From Hymenolepis diminuta (Eukaryota; Platyhelminthes; Cestoda; Cyclophyllidea; Hymenolepididae): 64,000 nt of DNA. The DNA lies in assembly GCA_900708905.1 (NCBI GenBank), contig CAADRB010000008.1, positions 1,185,525 to 1,249,524 on the forward strand. The letters run 5' to 3'. Positions 37,206-50,279 of the stretch are shown in pieces. Made by a program: the position numbers and the translations under genes. The notes beneath the pieces were generated by a model, which was not told the origin of the DNA, did not search any database, and saw nothing but the letters and a program-made list of their open reading frames with translations. Position 1 is the first letter of the stretch. Each line of letters begins with the position of its first letter.

Positions 37206-39991
37206 TTAGGTATTCAGGGGGTTGAATACTTGACCCATGAATGCTGGGATGCCCGTTTCCGTGACGATAAGGAAGAGGAAGGGATGGTCAATATTGAATC
37301 GCGGAGTTAGCATCCTATTCGAAATTGCAATCCCAGTTGATGCCGTAGCTTCAGCACCTTCCTCATCTACCTGCAATGTAAAATCAAGGCTACTTAAAAG
37401 TTATCAGTAGAGCCTTGTTTAAAATGTTCATATGGATGGATTGGTCACCTCAATCATAGCTTGATGAACAATTTTGGATATGTAAAGCTGCTCTTGCTCG
37501 GTTATTCGACTGAAGTCAGCTCGTGCTTGATCGAAAACCTCGTCCAAAGACATTTGAGAAAGTGGCTTCTTCAAATCAATACTTTCTGATTGGCCACCGC
37601 AAAGTGTAAATTTTGGCATGTGAAGTTCAATCTCATGGCTTTTATAATGCGATGGTTCAAATAGGGATTTGAAGTGTTCTGATTTGTTTGTGTCACAAAA
37701 GGCTTGAACAACATCAGGAAGACCTTCTTTATTCTGAGGTGAGATGATCAACATCGTATGACTAAAAGGAAATTAAAATGAAACATCATGCATGTTAATT
37801 GGATAAATTCTTATCATAATAATTGTTGCCTGTGATATAAATCAAAATAACCGTATCGTTAATTTTAGACATATCTGTATAAATTGAACTCAATACCTAT
37901 TTAAAACCTATAAGAAAGACATGACAAATAGGGTAAATTCACAAAAATACGAGTTCGTGGCTACCGAAACATCTAAAAACGCAGAGTTAGTGTACCCCAT
38001 CTAAGTAAATGCTGGCGAAATTTTTCAAATTTTCGATAAAAACAGAAGTTAATTGTAATGACAGCTTACACTGGAGGCGCAAATCACTTGCAAATATAAC
38101 TCTTATGATTGATCGAAAGTGTAACGACATCGATTTTTTTATAGAATGAAATTCTTTCTAATATACAGACTGAATAAATCTGAAATCGTTGCGAAGGGGA
38201 TCTATTATAATTTCCGCTTATATTCACTTCTTCACCCCCACATTATTTCCGTATATTTAAGCTTAATATATTTTATTCATTGAATGATATAAGTATTTGT
38301 TATCCTCCTCAGGTTTGGATTGACAAAACATTACCCTGTGCCATTATGTATAACAATATGAGAGGAAGCGAAATTACATACATATTAAATCATCAACAAT
38401 TTCAAAAAAGCACAACATACATTTAATCACTAATAATACGTTTGAGATAGTAGCTTTAATATTTCAAGATCAAATTTCTAAAACAGAGTTGCAAATATTT
38501 AAGTCTTAAGAGCTTTTATTCCTTCAAACTGACTTCAGTTTGCATGTTAACGTGTCGTTTTATCGATTTTGATACTGTTCTATTATGGGATAACCGAGTA
38601 GCCAATAATTCCCCAGTTTATTTAAACAGTTGCATTACTTGATAAAGGAGTACTTTGAGTTAGAAATATTCTGCCTCCACCATTACCCTAATTGGGCACC
38701 TAGATACATATATATTAAGAAAAATTTAGGTTATTTTAGCGACAGCTTAATCTTTGAGTAATTACCAATATTTAACGCAAAAAGCTGAAACAGAGGATAA
38801 AACATTCAGGGTGAAAATATTTTAACGTAAAAGATGTTAACAAACGATATCTACAAAACTTTCCGTGTTCAAACAGAAGCATTTCTGACCAGATAAACTA
38901 GCAAACACCGTGAGTTTAACTTTTATGGGTAAAGGTCGCGGAAAAAGTGCAAGTATTTGCTAATTAAAAATAGGTAGCTATTTAACACAAATCACATAGC
39001 AGAATAAAAGAGAATTCTCAAAAGGCTCGATACTTTCAAACGCTACTAAAAATGAAAGGGACTCTTAGAAGCAGCGATTTAAATGCTCGGTCTCAACGAA
39101 TGAATTTATTATAAATATCATTTTCCTCCCCATAATATAAAGTGAGGATTAAATAACAAGTAATAACCTACACTTTAAATGGAATTTTAATTACATTCGA
39201 TTTGAGATCACTGAATCTGGCAACTTCGTAAAAGCCCTTATTGATCATCATTGGGACATTCACTGTAGATCCGTCAATGGTGTAAAAAGGGCTTTCTTTG
39301 GTACTTTCCTTAGAAAATGCAGTAGCCCAAGTTCCTTAAAAATTGAATGTAATAGTTGTTGTCGGAAGATAAATAAATGAAAAATGAAATGAAGATTGGT
39401 AAGTTACCTTTGAAGTAAACCGCACATGCCAAAACTAAACGAGTGATTGTATCAACAGACCCCTGTGGCATAAGTTCAGTAATCTTATTAACAGTTCGGC
39501 TTGCCACCCAGCGATTAATATGATTACGGGCCTCTTCCGCAGCTGAATTGAAATTGACTTGTTCCAAATCAGCCTTAAAATGTTGAATAAGAGCACTTTT
39601 GAAACCCTGAGAAGCCTCGAATCTGGAGTCGAGAAAAAGACCATTGGCTAAAACAAGAGTCCCCGATTCATCTCCTGCAAGGAGTCCATTTAATGCCTTC
39701 CCTAAGGCAACCATTGTGCTGTCGAAATCAACACCACCATCTAAGATGAGATACAACGTTTTGAGAAATTCATCACACGAGTCTTGCGCACTTCCACAAA
39801 GGGCAAGAGAAAGACCAGAGTAAACGCTTAGCGGGGAAACAAAACAGTTCTCATTTTGATCTACAAAATATGAAGGTTTTTAATTAATACAAATAAAATT
39901 TGTTTCATGTAAAATATAAAACAAATAAACTCACAGTCTCTCTGAATGCAGCCATAAAAGTCTTGTGCAAATGGCAAATATGATTTATCAA
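37206..39991 (-). CDS. Serpin 1, predicted Arg-specific inhibitor (5' exon missing)
   Basis: Serine protease inhibitor of the serpin superfamily. Coding exons on the minus strand are 39,935-39,991, 39,408-39,860, 39,172-39,334, 37,449-37,761 and 37,206-37,370, giving about 384 residues if a first exon supplies ATG plus one base. Every junction has GT/AG sites and keeps frame. Family marks in order are a helix A region with LPFAQDFY, FVSPLSVYSGL, TLVLANGLF, NKITELMPQGSV, TRLVLACAVYFKG, IPFK, and the C-terminal DHPFLFLIV with FMGQVFNP. The reactive loop (hinge EEGAEATAST) has the small residues needed for inhibition. Counting from P17 Glu and back from HPF both place the scissile bond at Arg-Met (codons 37,316-37,311), predicting trypsin-like targets. 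No signal peptide is visible, but the N-terminus is incomplete. Intron 4 is 1,410 bp against about 75 bp for most others. The first coding exon, which must end in phase 1, was not found. Confidence 0.88.
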
Positions 39992-42540
39992 CTAAAATTT
40001 TAATAAAATTAAGATAACCGTACTAAACGCTTCCACCATTTGTAAGAATAAAGAAAAGACGATAACTAAAGTACGAGGGTGTACTCAATAACCTTATCCC
40101 TATCTCTTCTAAAAATTAAAACAGATGTAACTAAGGCATTGTAAAGTAGTGAATAGTTTAATCATAATATTCGTTATGAATTCACATATATCAAATTTTT
40201 TCATGGGATACATTTCACTATTGGATTTTTAAATAAAGAATTCTCTTTGAAGGCATTTTGTGATGAATTGTAGTGATATTAATTAGATTCACTTCTTGAA
40301 GAGTGGGAAATAAATTATTTAATCCATTTATTTTAACTTTCTCTGATATTTATGATTTAATATAACTTGAATCGTATTTGGGCAACTGTCTATACTTGCA
40401 CAAACCCAACCTTAACTCCTACAACTAATTTAAATTGTATCCTCATATCCTTTATAAGATTTTTAATATTTTCTGCACTTTACAGTTAAATAACAAACTG
40501 AATCTATTTGGTTATAAATCATTCGATCACCTTATTTTTCATTTAAGTTTATCTGCTGCTCGAGTTTATGATAAAGAGGTTTTTTCATATACACGATACT
40601 AATGTTAAATTTCAGCTAGTCACTCTTGATTTATATTAATTCGTATATTTAAATACAATGTACCAAGTAAACATAAATGTTCTGTTTGCGGTAAGCATAA
40701 AATAAATAGCGAAATTGTGCTGACAGCTTCTGTTACACAAAAAATATTTATCATTTAACTATCATTTATTTGTTATCATTTAGTATTTCTTATTAAATAG
40801 TAAGTCAAATCTAGCTTTCTGAGCAACTGTGAATCAAACTAAATCAGACAGTACTAATAGATATGATAAGAATTCGATGATTTTGTGTGGCTATCCGCTG
40901 AAAATTCCAGGATATAGAAATTGCACTAACTGATTTGAAAATTAACATTGATGGGTGGCGATAGATGTCATAACCTGCAGAATAACATGAGCCAAAAAGC
41001 TTTTTTAAATGTCTGCAGACATCAGAAAAAAAGAGCGAGTTTATCGATATCCTCAATGGAACAGTTGTCAATTGCGGTCCTTCCACAATAGTTATAAGGA
41101 TGTCTGATAATAACAGACTTAAGTTTCTGCTAAACAGACCGAGTAGAATGATCAGATATAATGACAAATAAAAAAGATATGGCTTAGGTAAGTCGATAAA
41201 GTTGCAAAGGAAGATTTCCGCCTCATTGGGGGGTCATAGATAAAAAAGTGATCAAAGTAAATTGCTATCTCTAATGGTGTCAAGCACCAACTCAAGGGAA
41301 TCCGTGCGATAACAGTAAAGTACGCAGCTGTCAGGTGGATGTGAGTTTATCAGTAAACAACTTTAACACAGGAGATTAGAGAAGTAAGAAGAGCTTATTA
41401 ATCACATGATAAATTGCATCACCTCCTTTGTGCTTAAGCACCCATAAACACAGGTTTTGCATGACTATCCTGATAATAACCAACGTGGTGCGTCAAACGA
41501 AAGAAAAAAAGTAAAGAATGCACTTGAAAAGAACCAGATACAGGTGGTTCAGGCTATCCCGCCACCTATCTGCATGTTGCCATTCGGTGTTTTATTTCAA
41601 TAAAGCACAGTTTCTTAAAATTTCCATAGTCTACTGCAGCTAATCAGTTACAGCATTTACGATATTGAATGATAATTTATGTTTAAAACATCTAAAAATG
41701 TCGATACCAGTCTTACAAACTGTTAAGCTCCACCCAAAGGAATTCGATCATGTATAGTGGAGTTGAGAGGTGTCAATCTTTATGAAAGTTTGCATTCAAG
41801 GGAGCAAGATTGTTTCATTACGGTAATCATTGGTATGGATTTTAGGTGCTAATATTTGACTGCCGTAAGTCTTTCACAAATCAAAGATGATTTTCGATCA
41901 AGAATGGTGGAATATCATCTCAAAACTTGGCATTGTTTTGTGACTGGAGTGATTAATGTGAGGGTTGTACAAGTCTACATTTAAGAAATACTAGAAGTGG
42001 CAAAAATGCCTTCTCATATTATTTAATCTGAGCTGAGAAATAAACATGTACAAGTCTCAAATTCCATTTTCCTTACATCTAATAAAATAATTATCTTACA
42101 TTCTGCCTGAGGAGTATGATATATACCAAATTGTTAGATAAAGTGTTAATAGTGTATAAATATATAAGTTTCACCTCTATGACCAGCGCTTCGTCTTAAG
42201 GATTGATTGTAGTTGGAGTAGCTTAATTGACCTTAAAACGAGCTTAAATCAGAAGTAAGCCCAATATATATCTTAGTGCATTCTCCTAATCCTAATCAGG
42301 TAAAATTATAAAAAAGAGGTGGTGGACATTGTAATATTCCCACTTCAGGCCACAATACATACATACACTTATTTAAATCAAAATAAGACTTTGCTGCTTC
42401 ACCATAATAATTTTTAATATATCGATTTAATCTGAAATGGGAGCAATAGTCTCAAGTAAAGTTGATAATTAATAAATTAAAGCAAGAGGCACAGAGGTGC
42501 TTCAACCAGGTAACCAATCTCTGATAGGTCGTCGCACCAA
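39992..42540. other. Spacer between serpins, upstream of serpin 1
   Basis: AT-rich with no supportable protein; the minus-strand frame at 40,844-41,167 matches nothing I know. It should contain the serpin 1 promoter and its tiny first exon. At 42,162-42,177 the minus strand reads AGAGGTGAAACTTATA, which resembles TGAGGTGAAGCTTTATA at 44,952-44,968 upstream of serpin 2. This is a candidate shared promoter element with a TATA-like part. Confidence 0.35.
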
Positions 42541-44149
42541 CTATTCTTCTAATGGGTTCGTCACATGACCCGCAAACACTGGGAACCCATTATCAGTGAC
42601 AATGAAGAAGAGGAATGGATGATCTGCACTAATACAAGGCACAAGCGACATCGGCACAACAGCTATTCCCGTGGCCGCTGCTGCCTCTGCCCCCTCCTCA
42701 TTCACCTACAATAAAAATAATAGAAGAGTAATAAAACTGTGATTAGTATTAATTTTATGACATATTTATATTATGAAGTATAAATAGCAATGGAATCTTA
42801 AATATTTTAATAAAAATAGGTACAAATCAATATCACAAACTATTATCCTTAATTAAAAGTGAATAGTTATACAAACATTATTATCATTATTTATAATGAA
42901 CATAAAATACTATGATATAAGTCAAGTGGCCTTGACTAACACATACTAACCTCGATCATAGCTTTGTGTACCATTGACGAAACATAGAGTTTTTCCTTCG
43001 TCGTGATACGTTGGAATTGGGCTTTACCTTGATCAAACATAGGTGCAGCCCCCATTAATGAGACTGGTTCCCTCAAATCCATGCTCTCTCCACCACCTCC
43101 AAGCTTGAATTTCGGCAATATAAGATCAATCCTATCCTCAACATAATTTGAATGATTGAAGAGGGCACCGAACTGCCTATGGTGGTGCACATTTAAAAGA
43201 TACTCCAACAAATTCAACAAACCGTGCTCATCGTAGGGCACAACGAGTAGCATATGACAGCTGAAAATGAAATGAGAAATACAGAGATTTATTAGGGATG
43301 TAGGAATGAAATATTGTTGTTTTGACAGCGGCTTACGTCTTGAACGGAATTTTGACACAGGTGGCACGAATCTCAGAGTAATCGTACATCGCGTATACCC
43401 CATTGTCCTTCATCATTGGAACCATAACTTCTCTTCCATCTAGAGTGTGGAAGGGAGCTTCATGAGTTGCATCGCGGTGAAATACCCTCTTCCAAGTTCC
43501 TGGATTAGAAAATAAGATTGTATAGGTGAAAACGCAAAATCACGCCATAGATAATAGGCTACCTTTGAAGTATATGGCGTTCGCCAAAACGAGTCTTGTA
43601 TCATTGCTAATCGAATCGCTTGGCATTAACTCTTTAATCTTGTTTCCGGTATTCTTCTCAACCCATTCATTAATATATTGTCTTGCTTCCTCACAGTCTG
43701 ACGAAAAATTAAGATGCTTTCCCTCAGCATTGAAGTATTTCCTAAGCTCCTCGTGGAAATGATGATTGACCTCGAATCCAGAATCCCAGAAAAAGCCATT
43801 GGCCAGCAAAAGAGTGCCCAACTTGTCACCAGCCTTCACCTCGGCCAGTCTCTCACCAAGATGCCGTAGAGTAACGGCGAAGTCCTGTCCATGAGCAGTT
43901 TTGACCCTGAGGGTGTGGGCGATATCATGATGGGTTTGATCAGATGCACCACACAGAGCCAAAGCAAGACTAGAGTAGATGCTCAATGGCGAAAAGAACA
44001 GATTAGATTTTTTATCTGGGCAAAAATGGTGGAGCGTGATTATAAATGAAATTATTGCGTAAGAAGGCAAAACTGAAATGGTATAAACTTACGTGAAGGT
44101 TGTAAGTGGGCATACAAATGCTGCGCGAAAGGAAGGAAAGACTCCGAAG
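42541..44149 (-). CDS. Serpin 2, predicted Met-Ser reactive bond (5' exon missing)
   Basis: Paralogue of serpin 1. Exons on the minus strand are 44,093-44,149, 43,563-44,015, 43,337-43,499, 42,951-43,260 and 42,541-42,705 (57, 453, 163, 310 and 165 nt). Intron phases are identical to serpin 1, and the product is about 383 residues if exon 1 is ATG plus one base. Marks in order are [80 protein letters not shown] and DHPFLFFIV. The hinge [10 protein letters not shown] is a textbook inhibitory hinge. The predicted P1-P1' is Met-Ser, as in alpha-1-antitrypsin, pointing to elastase- or chymotrypsin-like targets. Introns are short (63-77 bp) except intron 5 (245 bp). No signal peptide is visible in the part seen. 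Tandem orientation with serpin 1 indicates local duplication. The first coding exon was not found. Confidence 0.9.
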
Positions 44150-46430
44150 CTAAAATTGAATTACAAGTTATAATTCTATTTACCGAATAACTCCTCCTTT
44201 GACATTATTGAGTATCCGAGATTGCGGAAGCAAATGTCTCAAATGAATGAATATTTATATGCTTGGAATTTGTATGATGCATTTAGTTATCACAAACAAA
44301 TAAAGGCCATTGTGATTTGATTGCAACATTTTAACATATTTTAGTACACAAAATTCGGTAATACTAAATCCTTTTAATAAATGATATTAAATATTAGAGT
44401 ATTTGTAAGTATACTATTAAAAACAATAAAATGAGAATCTTAAATTAACTGTCTGGAAACCAATATAAGTTTTATCGTGAATAGTAGCTTACATTCTAGA
44501 GATATGAGTTAAGTTAGAGTTAATGTATGTATTAATCTATGTGTTATTGGAACTCTGACATTTCCGAAACTACCATTCACTTAAATCTATTTAATTGCAT
44601 ATAAATGAAAGGATTAAAATTTTTGAACAATTTTATATTTCTTACTGAAATACATCAATATTACGTAAAGTCATAACTTATAACTGAGACATGATGTATA
44701 GATAGCTTGCTCCGCCGGTTAATATATGAATGCCCGCGAACAAACAGTGACAAAGAGGACTTCACATTTAGACGGGCGTGAAATGCATGCCTACTTCTAT
44801 CGCAAAAAAACTTCTTAAGAATAAAAAATATCAATAAGAATGAGAGAGAAAGCCCATACAAAATAATGGCTAAGGCAAGATAATCAAGTGTTGGTTTGTC
44901 CCGTCAGTCTTGACTTGAACACCCAGCAAAGTAGCAGTGAGTTCCTAAAAATATAAAGCTTCACCTCAGTGGAATTTGTGCAAGGACATCAAGGGCATCA
45001 ATGTGCTATAGCCAGCAGATGTCTATCAACACATGTTGGTCATCACGCCGAGACACCGACAACGAGACATGACTGACGTCTAACGAAGAAATGTTTTGTA
45101 CATAAATATAATTTACTTATTAATAAATTGGGGTGGCTTGCCTGCCACCTCCGAACTGATCTGGCGACATGGGTAACTTGACTTATTCCATCTATTCCTT
45201 CTATTCGATCGATGTGGCCTCAATAGATCTTTCAACGTTATTACACAATGTCAATTTTTTACGACTATTTGCAGAAACGATAGCAATGTTTTTGCACTAT
45301 CAATGAATGCACTGCTATTCTATTGACGTCTTCAGTTGCCCAACTACTGCACGCTCTACGTCTTTTGGAAGGCAAGGATGATTGAATCGTCAAATGGCCA
45401 AATATACTTCTCATTTCTGATATTTATCTATCCCCGAGGGAATGCTGAAGTGATTATAAGTAGTGTTACCATCACTTAACTTAACAAACTCTGAAAATTT
45501 TGAAAATGTGTAATATTTCCTAAATAACATGGCTATAATCCAACAGATTGCCAATGAATACGGTTATATGTGAGGAACTACATAACCGTCCAGGAAATTA
45601 TTTCAAGCGGGAATTCTTCATTCCTGTTCCCGATATGCCGTGAAGGGTGCTATTGGCGATACTGACCGTACTGAGATCACATTTACAATGTCTTTGGAAA
45701 GAAAGGTCATAAGAATCGAAATGCCAGAGGGGTATAAACCATCATTTTTAAAATTGAATGACTACTGGAAAGCTTACTGGATCTTCCAAATCTGTCAGTG
45801 CTTTCACTTCAACCTTTGTATTCAGAAGTTCTAAAAGTTCGTAATCTTGATGACTAATAATAAGAAAATCAAGTTGCAATTTGACACTATAATCTCAAGA
45901 AAAATATGGAGAACCTTGGCCTGTTCTGTGCTGACACCGTCAAATCATACAGCCCAAAACTCTTCTGTTAATGTCTTATAATTGGTAGGTGAATTTAACT
46001 GTCAAGTTTGTTAAGTAGATAGCAAATTTCTGCAAAACGTTTCGTAACAAATCAGCCCAACTTGGATGTTCTTGGTCAGTAAATCTTGCCTTACTCCTGA
46101 CTCAGCCTTCAGGATAACTGTACTTTGATTTTCTGATCGTGGTCGATATTCTTAACACCTACACGCTGCTCAAATAGGACTCATCAAAAGTTCAGAAGAC
46201 CTCAGACGAATTCAAAATTTGAATCATATGAGGAAGGAACAGATTATGAAGGGGATATGACGAAGAGACTACGATAATATATAAATCATTATATTTTTTC
46301 CTTGACGACATTAGCATTTATTTTATGTTTTCTTCCATTTCACACTGAAAAAGTTCAGTTAACGAATAGTTTATCTGAAATAATGAACAGATGAATCATT
46401 TCTCCGAGGTAACCGGATATTGTCATATAA
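44150..46430. other. Spacer upstream of serpin 2
   Basis: AT-rich, with no recognisable gene. The minus-strand frame at 44,661-44,861 is hydrophobic at its start but has no family features. The plus-strand frame at 45,640-45,834 is unrecognised. The serpin 2 promoter and first exon should lie in the left half; the element at 44,952-44,968 is described under the other spacer. Confidence 0.35.
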
Positions 46431-46439
46431 TGTTTTAAC

Positions 46440-47175
46440 GTCAGTGAAGTTGTTTTTCTCTTTCCTCTCTACTGCTATCTTTGTGAATATTCTGGAATTG
46501 TGAGCTGGAATTACATCAGTCTGAATCATGGTTACATCGTATCTCTTAATATTTATTCATCGTTTATTACATCGTTTTAAAAGTGCAACTTTTGACAATT
46601 TCTGAAAAACATGGGCAAAAATTTGGATCGTTTTATGTAAGAAAAGCTGAAAAAAATCAAAATTCTTGCCAACGGGTTATTTAGGAACTCTAAAACGTAG
46701 GAGAAAAAAGGAGTTCTCAATTTTCTTAAACCGATACTTCAAACCGAAAGTCAGAATGGCTAAATTTTCAAATGATTTTAATAGCTGAGTCAGTTTCTTT
46801 AAAAACTATGAATAAAGTTAGTGAGCTTTTACAAGAATACTCCGTAGGTAGTTTAACAAAGCTCGCCTTAGCCAATGCGGTATACTTTAAAGATTAGAAA
46901 GTCCTTCTAATTAGTCATCTAATTATTTAATATTTATCATCAATTTTGTATAAGCGGATTTTTTATTTTTTAAACGTAAATTGAGCAGTTTAATCATTCC
47001 CTATTTCAGGATATTGACGGCAAGCTTTTAATCTTAAATTAATATTTAAAATACCACATTATCTACACGACAATAACAAACGGATGATTTCAGCCATGAA
47101 AACCGTTGGAATGTTCGGAACTTCATGTCTGGAAGAGATTGCGGTTGACGCGATTAAAATTCTGTTTAAAATGTG
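46440..47175 (+). pseudogene. Serpin 3 relic, opposite strand
   Basis: A decayed serpin running against the other two. Pieces in order are FFSFLST near 46,455 (compare FFSPLSI), ILANGLFRNS near 46,660-46,690, RYFKPKVRMAKFSNDFNS near 46,722-46,785 ending in a stop, NKVSELL..LALANAVYFK at 46,808-46,893 ending in a stop where serpin exon 3 should have a splice donor, and VGMFG..EEIAVDAIKI near 47,110-47,172. The last piece still ends in GTGAGC at the phase-2 position used by intron 4 of both live serpins. No reactive-loop exon is visible. Stops, a lost donor and missing exons make it dead. Confidence 0.7.
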
Positions 47176-49489
47176 AGCTATATATAATATAAGGTTATTA
47201 CCACGGAATATAAATAAAAAATTTAACAAAAAATAAGTCTCATACTCATAAAATGATTATTTGGAATAAAAATTGCGAAACGGACAAACAATTTTATGTA
47301 GAAGAGATATCACACATTTCAGAAATTAAAACCTCATTTTTCCCATTTTTGTGTTTTCGTACTCGAGATGCCTATTGTAATGATTATATCTGAAGTGATA
47401 TCTAGCGGTTTCCTCTAGATCTGTAGATTCACATAGTTTCAGCTTTGCTTGGTTTCTATAAGGAATGTACCCAAGAGACCGTTCTACCTGAGTTAACTTG
47501 GTTTAGGTTTATAGTGAAGAATATATTTATAGAAACTTTGGTGGTTTTGCCCTTGACTAGGGTTTATCGTGTTGCTGATGGACAGTTTGGGAGTACTTGG
47601 GGAGGTCTGCAGCAACAGCCTTTTTATGTCCAACCTTTCGCCACTGTTTATACCGATACTAATTGAAAAGCCATTGCTGAGTGAAATGCCAACCTCGTCA
47701 GCATGGACAAGGTGAAGAAGTTTTCTGTTAGACAGAAAAATTTGGATATGTCACAAATTATGCAAATTAAGGCACTGATGCAGACATTTTGAACACCAGA
47801 CGCGTGGAGATGGCGTTAGAATCAATGAGAGTGGAATCAAGTATGAGATCCGCTATCTCAAGTTCTTCTCTGACTATTTCTTGTAGCTTTTCCACCGTCG
47901 GCAGGATCATTTTTCCTCAATCTTATAGTATGGATGGTTAAAATGCTACATATTGGTATATCATCTGCAATTTTGAAGTTAAAATTCATTACGAATCTTT
48001 TTAAAGGATTTTTTGATAGTGCAGTGGCATAACTTAATAATACATGCTTTTCTGAACTGAGTAGATATGAAGTAGCATCTCAGAATCTATGATACAATTT
48101 TCCTTATCCTTTCCTCAAATTCTACCCTTATCACTTTGCATCCGACTACGATATGTACTACCATTATACATCACTGGACACACAAATTAATGTGAAATTA
48201 TACAATACTTTTCTATCAGCTCTTTAAAAACAAATGTGATATTCATCATCTGACTTTAGTTCCATTTTCTCAAGATTACTAGATCAGTTGGAAGAGCCAG
48301 ATTAACGGAATACATTCTTTATCTTTCTATTGAGTTAAAAATTAAGGTAAGTCAGGTTAGTTTTATTAGAAGTGGTACTGCTTGAATGTGTAGAAGGTTT
48401 GCATCAACATTTACTATTACCAAATGTTTAATTAAAACGCAGTGGCAGTCATGCATGGGTACTTAGAGTGACAAAATAATTAAAACACGAGATTGGAGGG
48501 AAAAACCCATATTGTAATAATTTCACTGTCAAACGATAAGTAGTCGTAGTGGTAACATGGAGTTACAAAGGCTTTATTGCGTCATGGAACTAAACAAGCG
48601 GTAACACGTAATGATTGTAATCAATCGTATTCAACTATTAAAATTACTACAATATGAAATTTTCTTCTGACATCAAAGCGAGGGTGCAAATATAAAGATG
48701 AATGTGTAAGAAGCAAAATTTTCTCGAACATGATTAAGGAAATTGATAACTGTCAATTGAAAATTAAATTTATTAATATAATTTTGAGTAAATATAAATG
48801 AATTTCCTTAAGTGGAATATATTGATGCTTTAAGAAGTCATTTTTAAATCAATAGTTATAAGTATTAAGCTTGGCGAAATGCTAATGGAAATTCCAATTT
48901 CTATCTAAGCCATCCACTGTATTAAGGTGTCAAAGAGAAATCCAACATTGATTAAAAGGAAATCAGAGCCACTTAAAAACCAGTCACAATTCTCCCAAAA
49001 TTAGAAAATGGAAAGGTGAATTAATACTTTCGTCGTCATTTCATTTGTATAGTCATTTGTGTGCTTGCTCATCCCTGAATGTTAATAAATAACTAAGCAA
49101 GTGTGTGTGCGCTGGGTGAAAAGTTGACGGCGTGGAGTGTTTAACTGTTAAGAAGGTCACTGCTAATTTGATAAATGAGATAAGTTTTACATAAATGACA
49201 ATCAAGGTAATAAAGGAATCAATTTTACCAATTAGGTTTTGATAGGATTTGCTTCCTGTTAGAAGATATGATAATTATTTCCCCGTTCCATATATTTCTT
49301 CTATAATTAAAAATGTAATCTTTTTTTTATTTCCCCACTGACAAAAGACACTAGATAATATGCCTATTTGTTTAAGCCGATGCCGATTGAGATGGAGTTT
49401 CGTTAATACACACGTGTTTACTAATAAAGTGTCTTGTGATCTGTCGTGGGTTATCGGCTTTTGTGTTAAGTTGCTATATTACCGAGTTT
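47176..49489. other. Spacer between serpin relic and retrotransposon
   Basis: Mostly AT-rich non-coding DNA. A 73-codon frame at 47,445-47,666 follows a TTTCAG and has an unusually mixed composition (VADGQFGSTWGG, QQQPFYVQPF). I do not recognise it, and it is not a serpin exon. Confidence 0.3.
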
Positions 49490-49493
49490 TCTA

Positions 49494-49540
49494 GATTGTT
49501 GGATCTGCGAGATTAGTTCCGGGACTTCTAGATTGTTACA
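49494..49540 (+). repeat. 5' LTR 3'-end remnant
   Basis: A block ending GGGACTTCTAGATTGTTACA. It aligns base for base with 53,418-53,462 at about three quarters identity over 45 bp. TTGGCGATGCAGG follows at 49,552, where a primer-binding site would be expected. The 5' limit of the LTR is not resolved; an AATAAA lies at about 49,422. Confidence 0.45.
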
Positions 49541-49639
49541 TTATAAGAGAATTGGCGATGCAGGTGAAACGGACTCAATCGAAACTCCGAAAATTGTGGC
49601 CATTGTTTGAAGAATCAAGGAACAAATAAATTTATCGAA

Positions 49640-50160
49640 ACGGGATAAGGACCACGAAAACTACATTAAGAACGTTGGTGAGTTCCATTGTAAACCCTCT
49701 GTAGGTGAAATATTTGCGACGTGGAATCGAGACGATTATGATAATCGAATAGCAAGGTTACCGAACGAAACGAGGATCGTCATGGTGCTCCTGAAGTTCA
49801 GCAAAAGCGACCAAGATCTCTACCTGGCCTATCTTCTACTACTTTCGCCAAGGGATTCGACACTTGAGAAGACGATCGAAAAGTGCGAGAAGGTATTTGG
49901 CGACAGCACCTCTCTTTTCAACAGGTGTTTTAAATGCTGTGAAGGTGAAGACACTTACAAATATATCGCCATTGTGAGTTGAATGTGCAATGCATTCTCG
50001 TATGGATCGCTGAAGGAGGTGCCTTGTATTTACCAGAGCCTTTGTTCCGCGTGCTATGCGGAAATTCGCTTGAAATTTTTTGTCTCTTCTAGATAAAAAC
50101 CCAGATGTCATGTAGCACCATCTGGTGAATGACTGCAACAACCTTTAAAATCTCATCTTC
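49640..50160 (+). pseudogene. Retrotransposon gag remnant
   Basis: The readable part includes a helical capsid-like stretch with LLLLSPRDSTLEKTIEKCEK and VFGDSTSLFNRCFKC. The frame stops at 49,982 and continues in pieces after it. No complete protein can be made from it. Confidence 0.7.
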
Positions 50161-50279
50161 GACCCGAAAATGATTGGGAGCAATGAAACTCGAGCATGTC
50201 AAACCATGAAACCCGAAATCGACCGATCGTCTGAAAATAATCCGATGCCGCAGCTTCAGACACAGCAGACTTATCCCAG

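Noticed and set aside
43526..43762. Plus-strand frame across serpin 2 exon 3
   Set aside because: Antisense shadow of a well-supported coding exon.
47445..47666. Reactive-loop or other serpin exon for the third serpin
   Set aside because: It contains no hinge, HPFLF or IPFK motif; its position alone is not enough.
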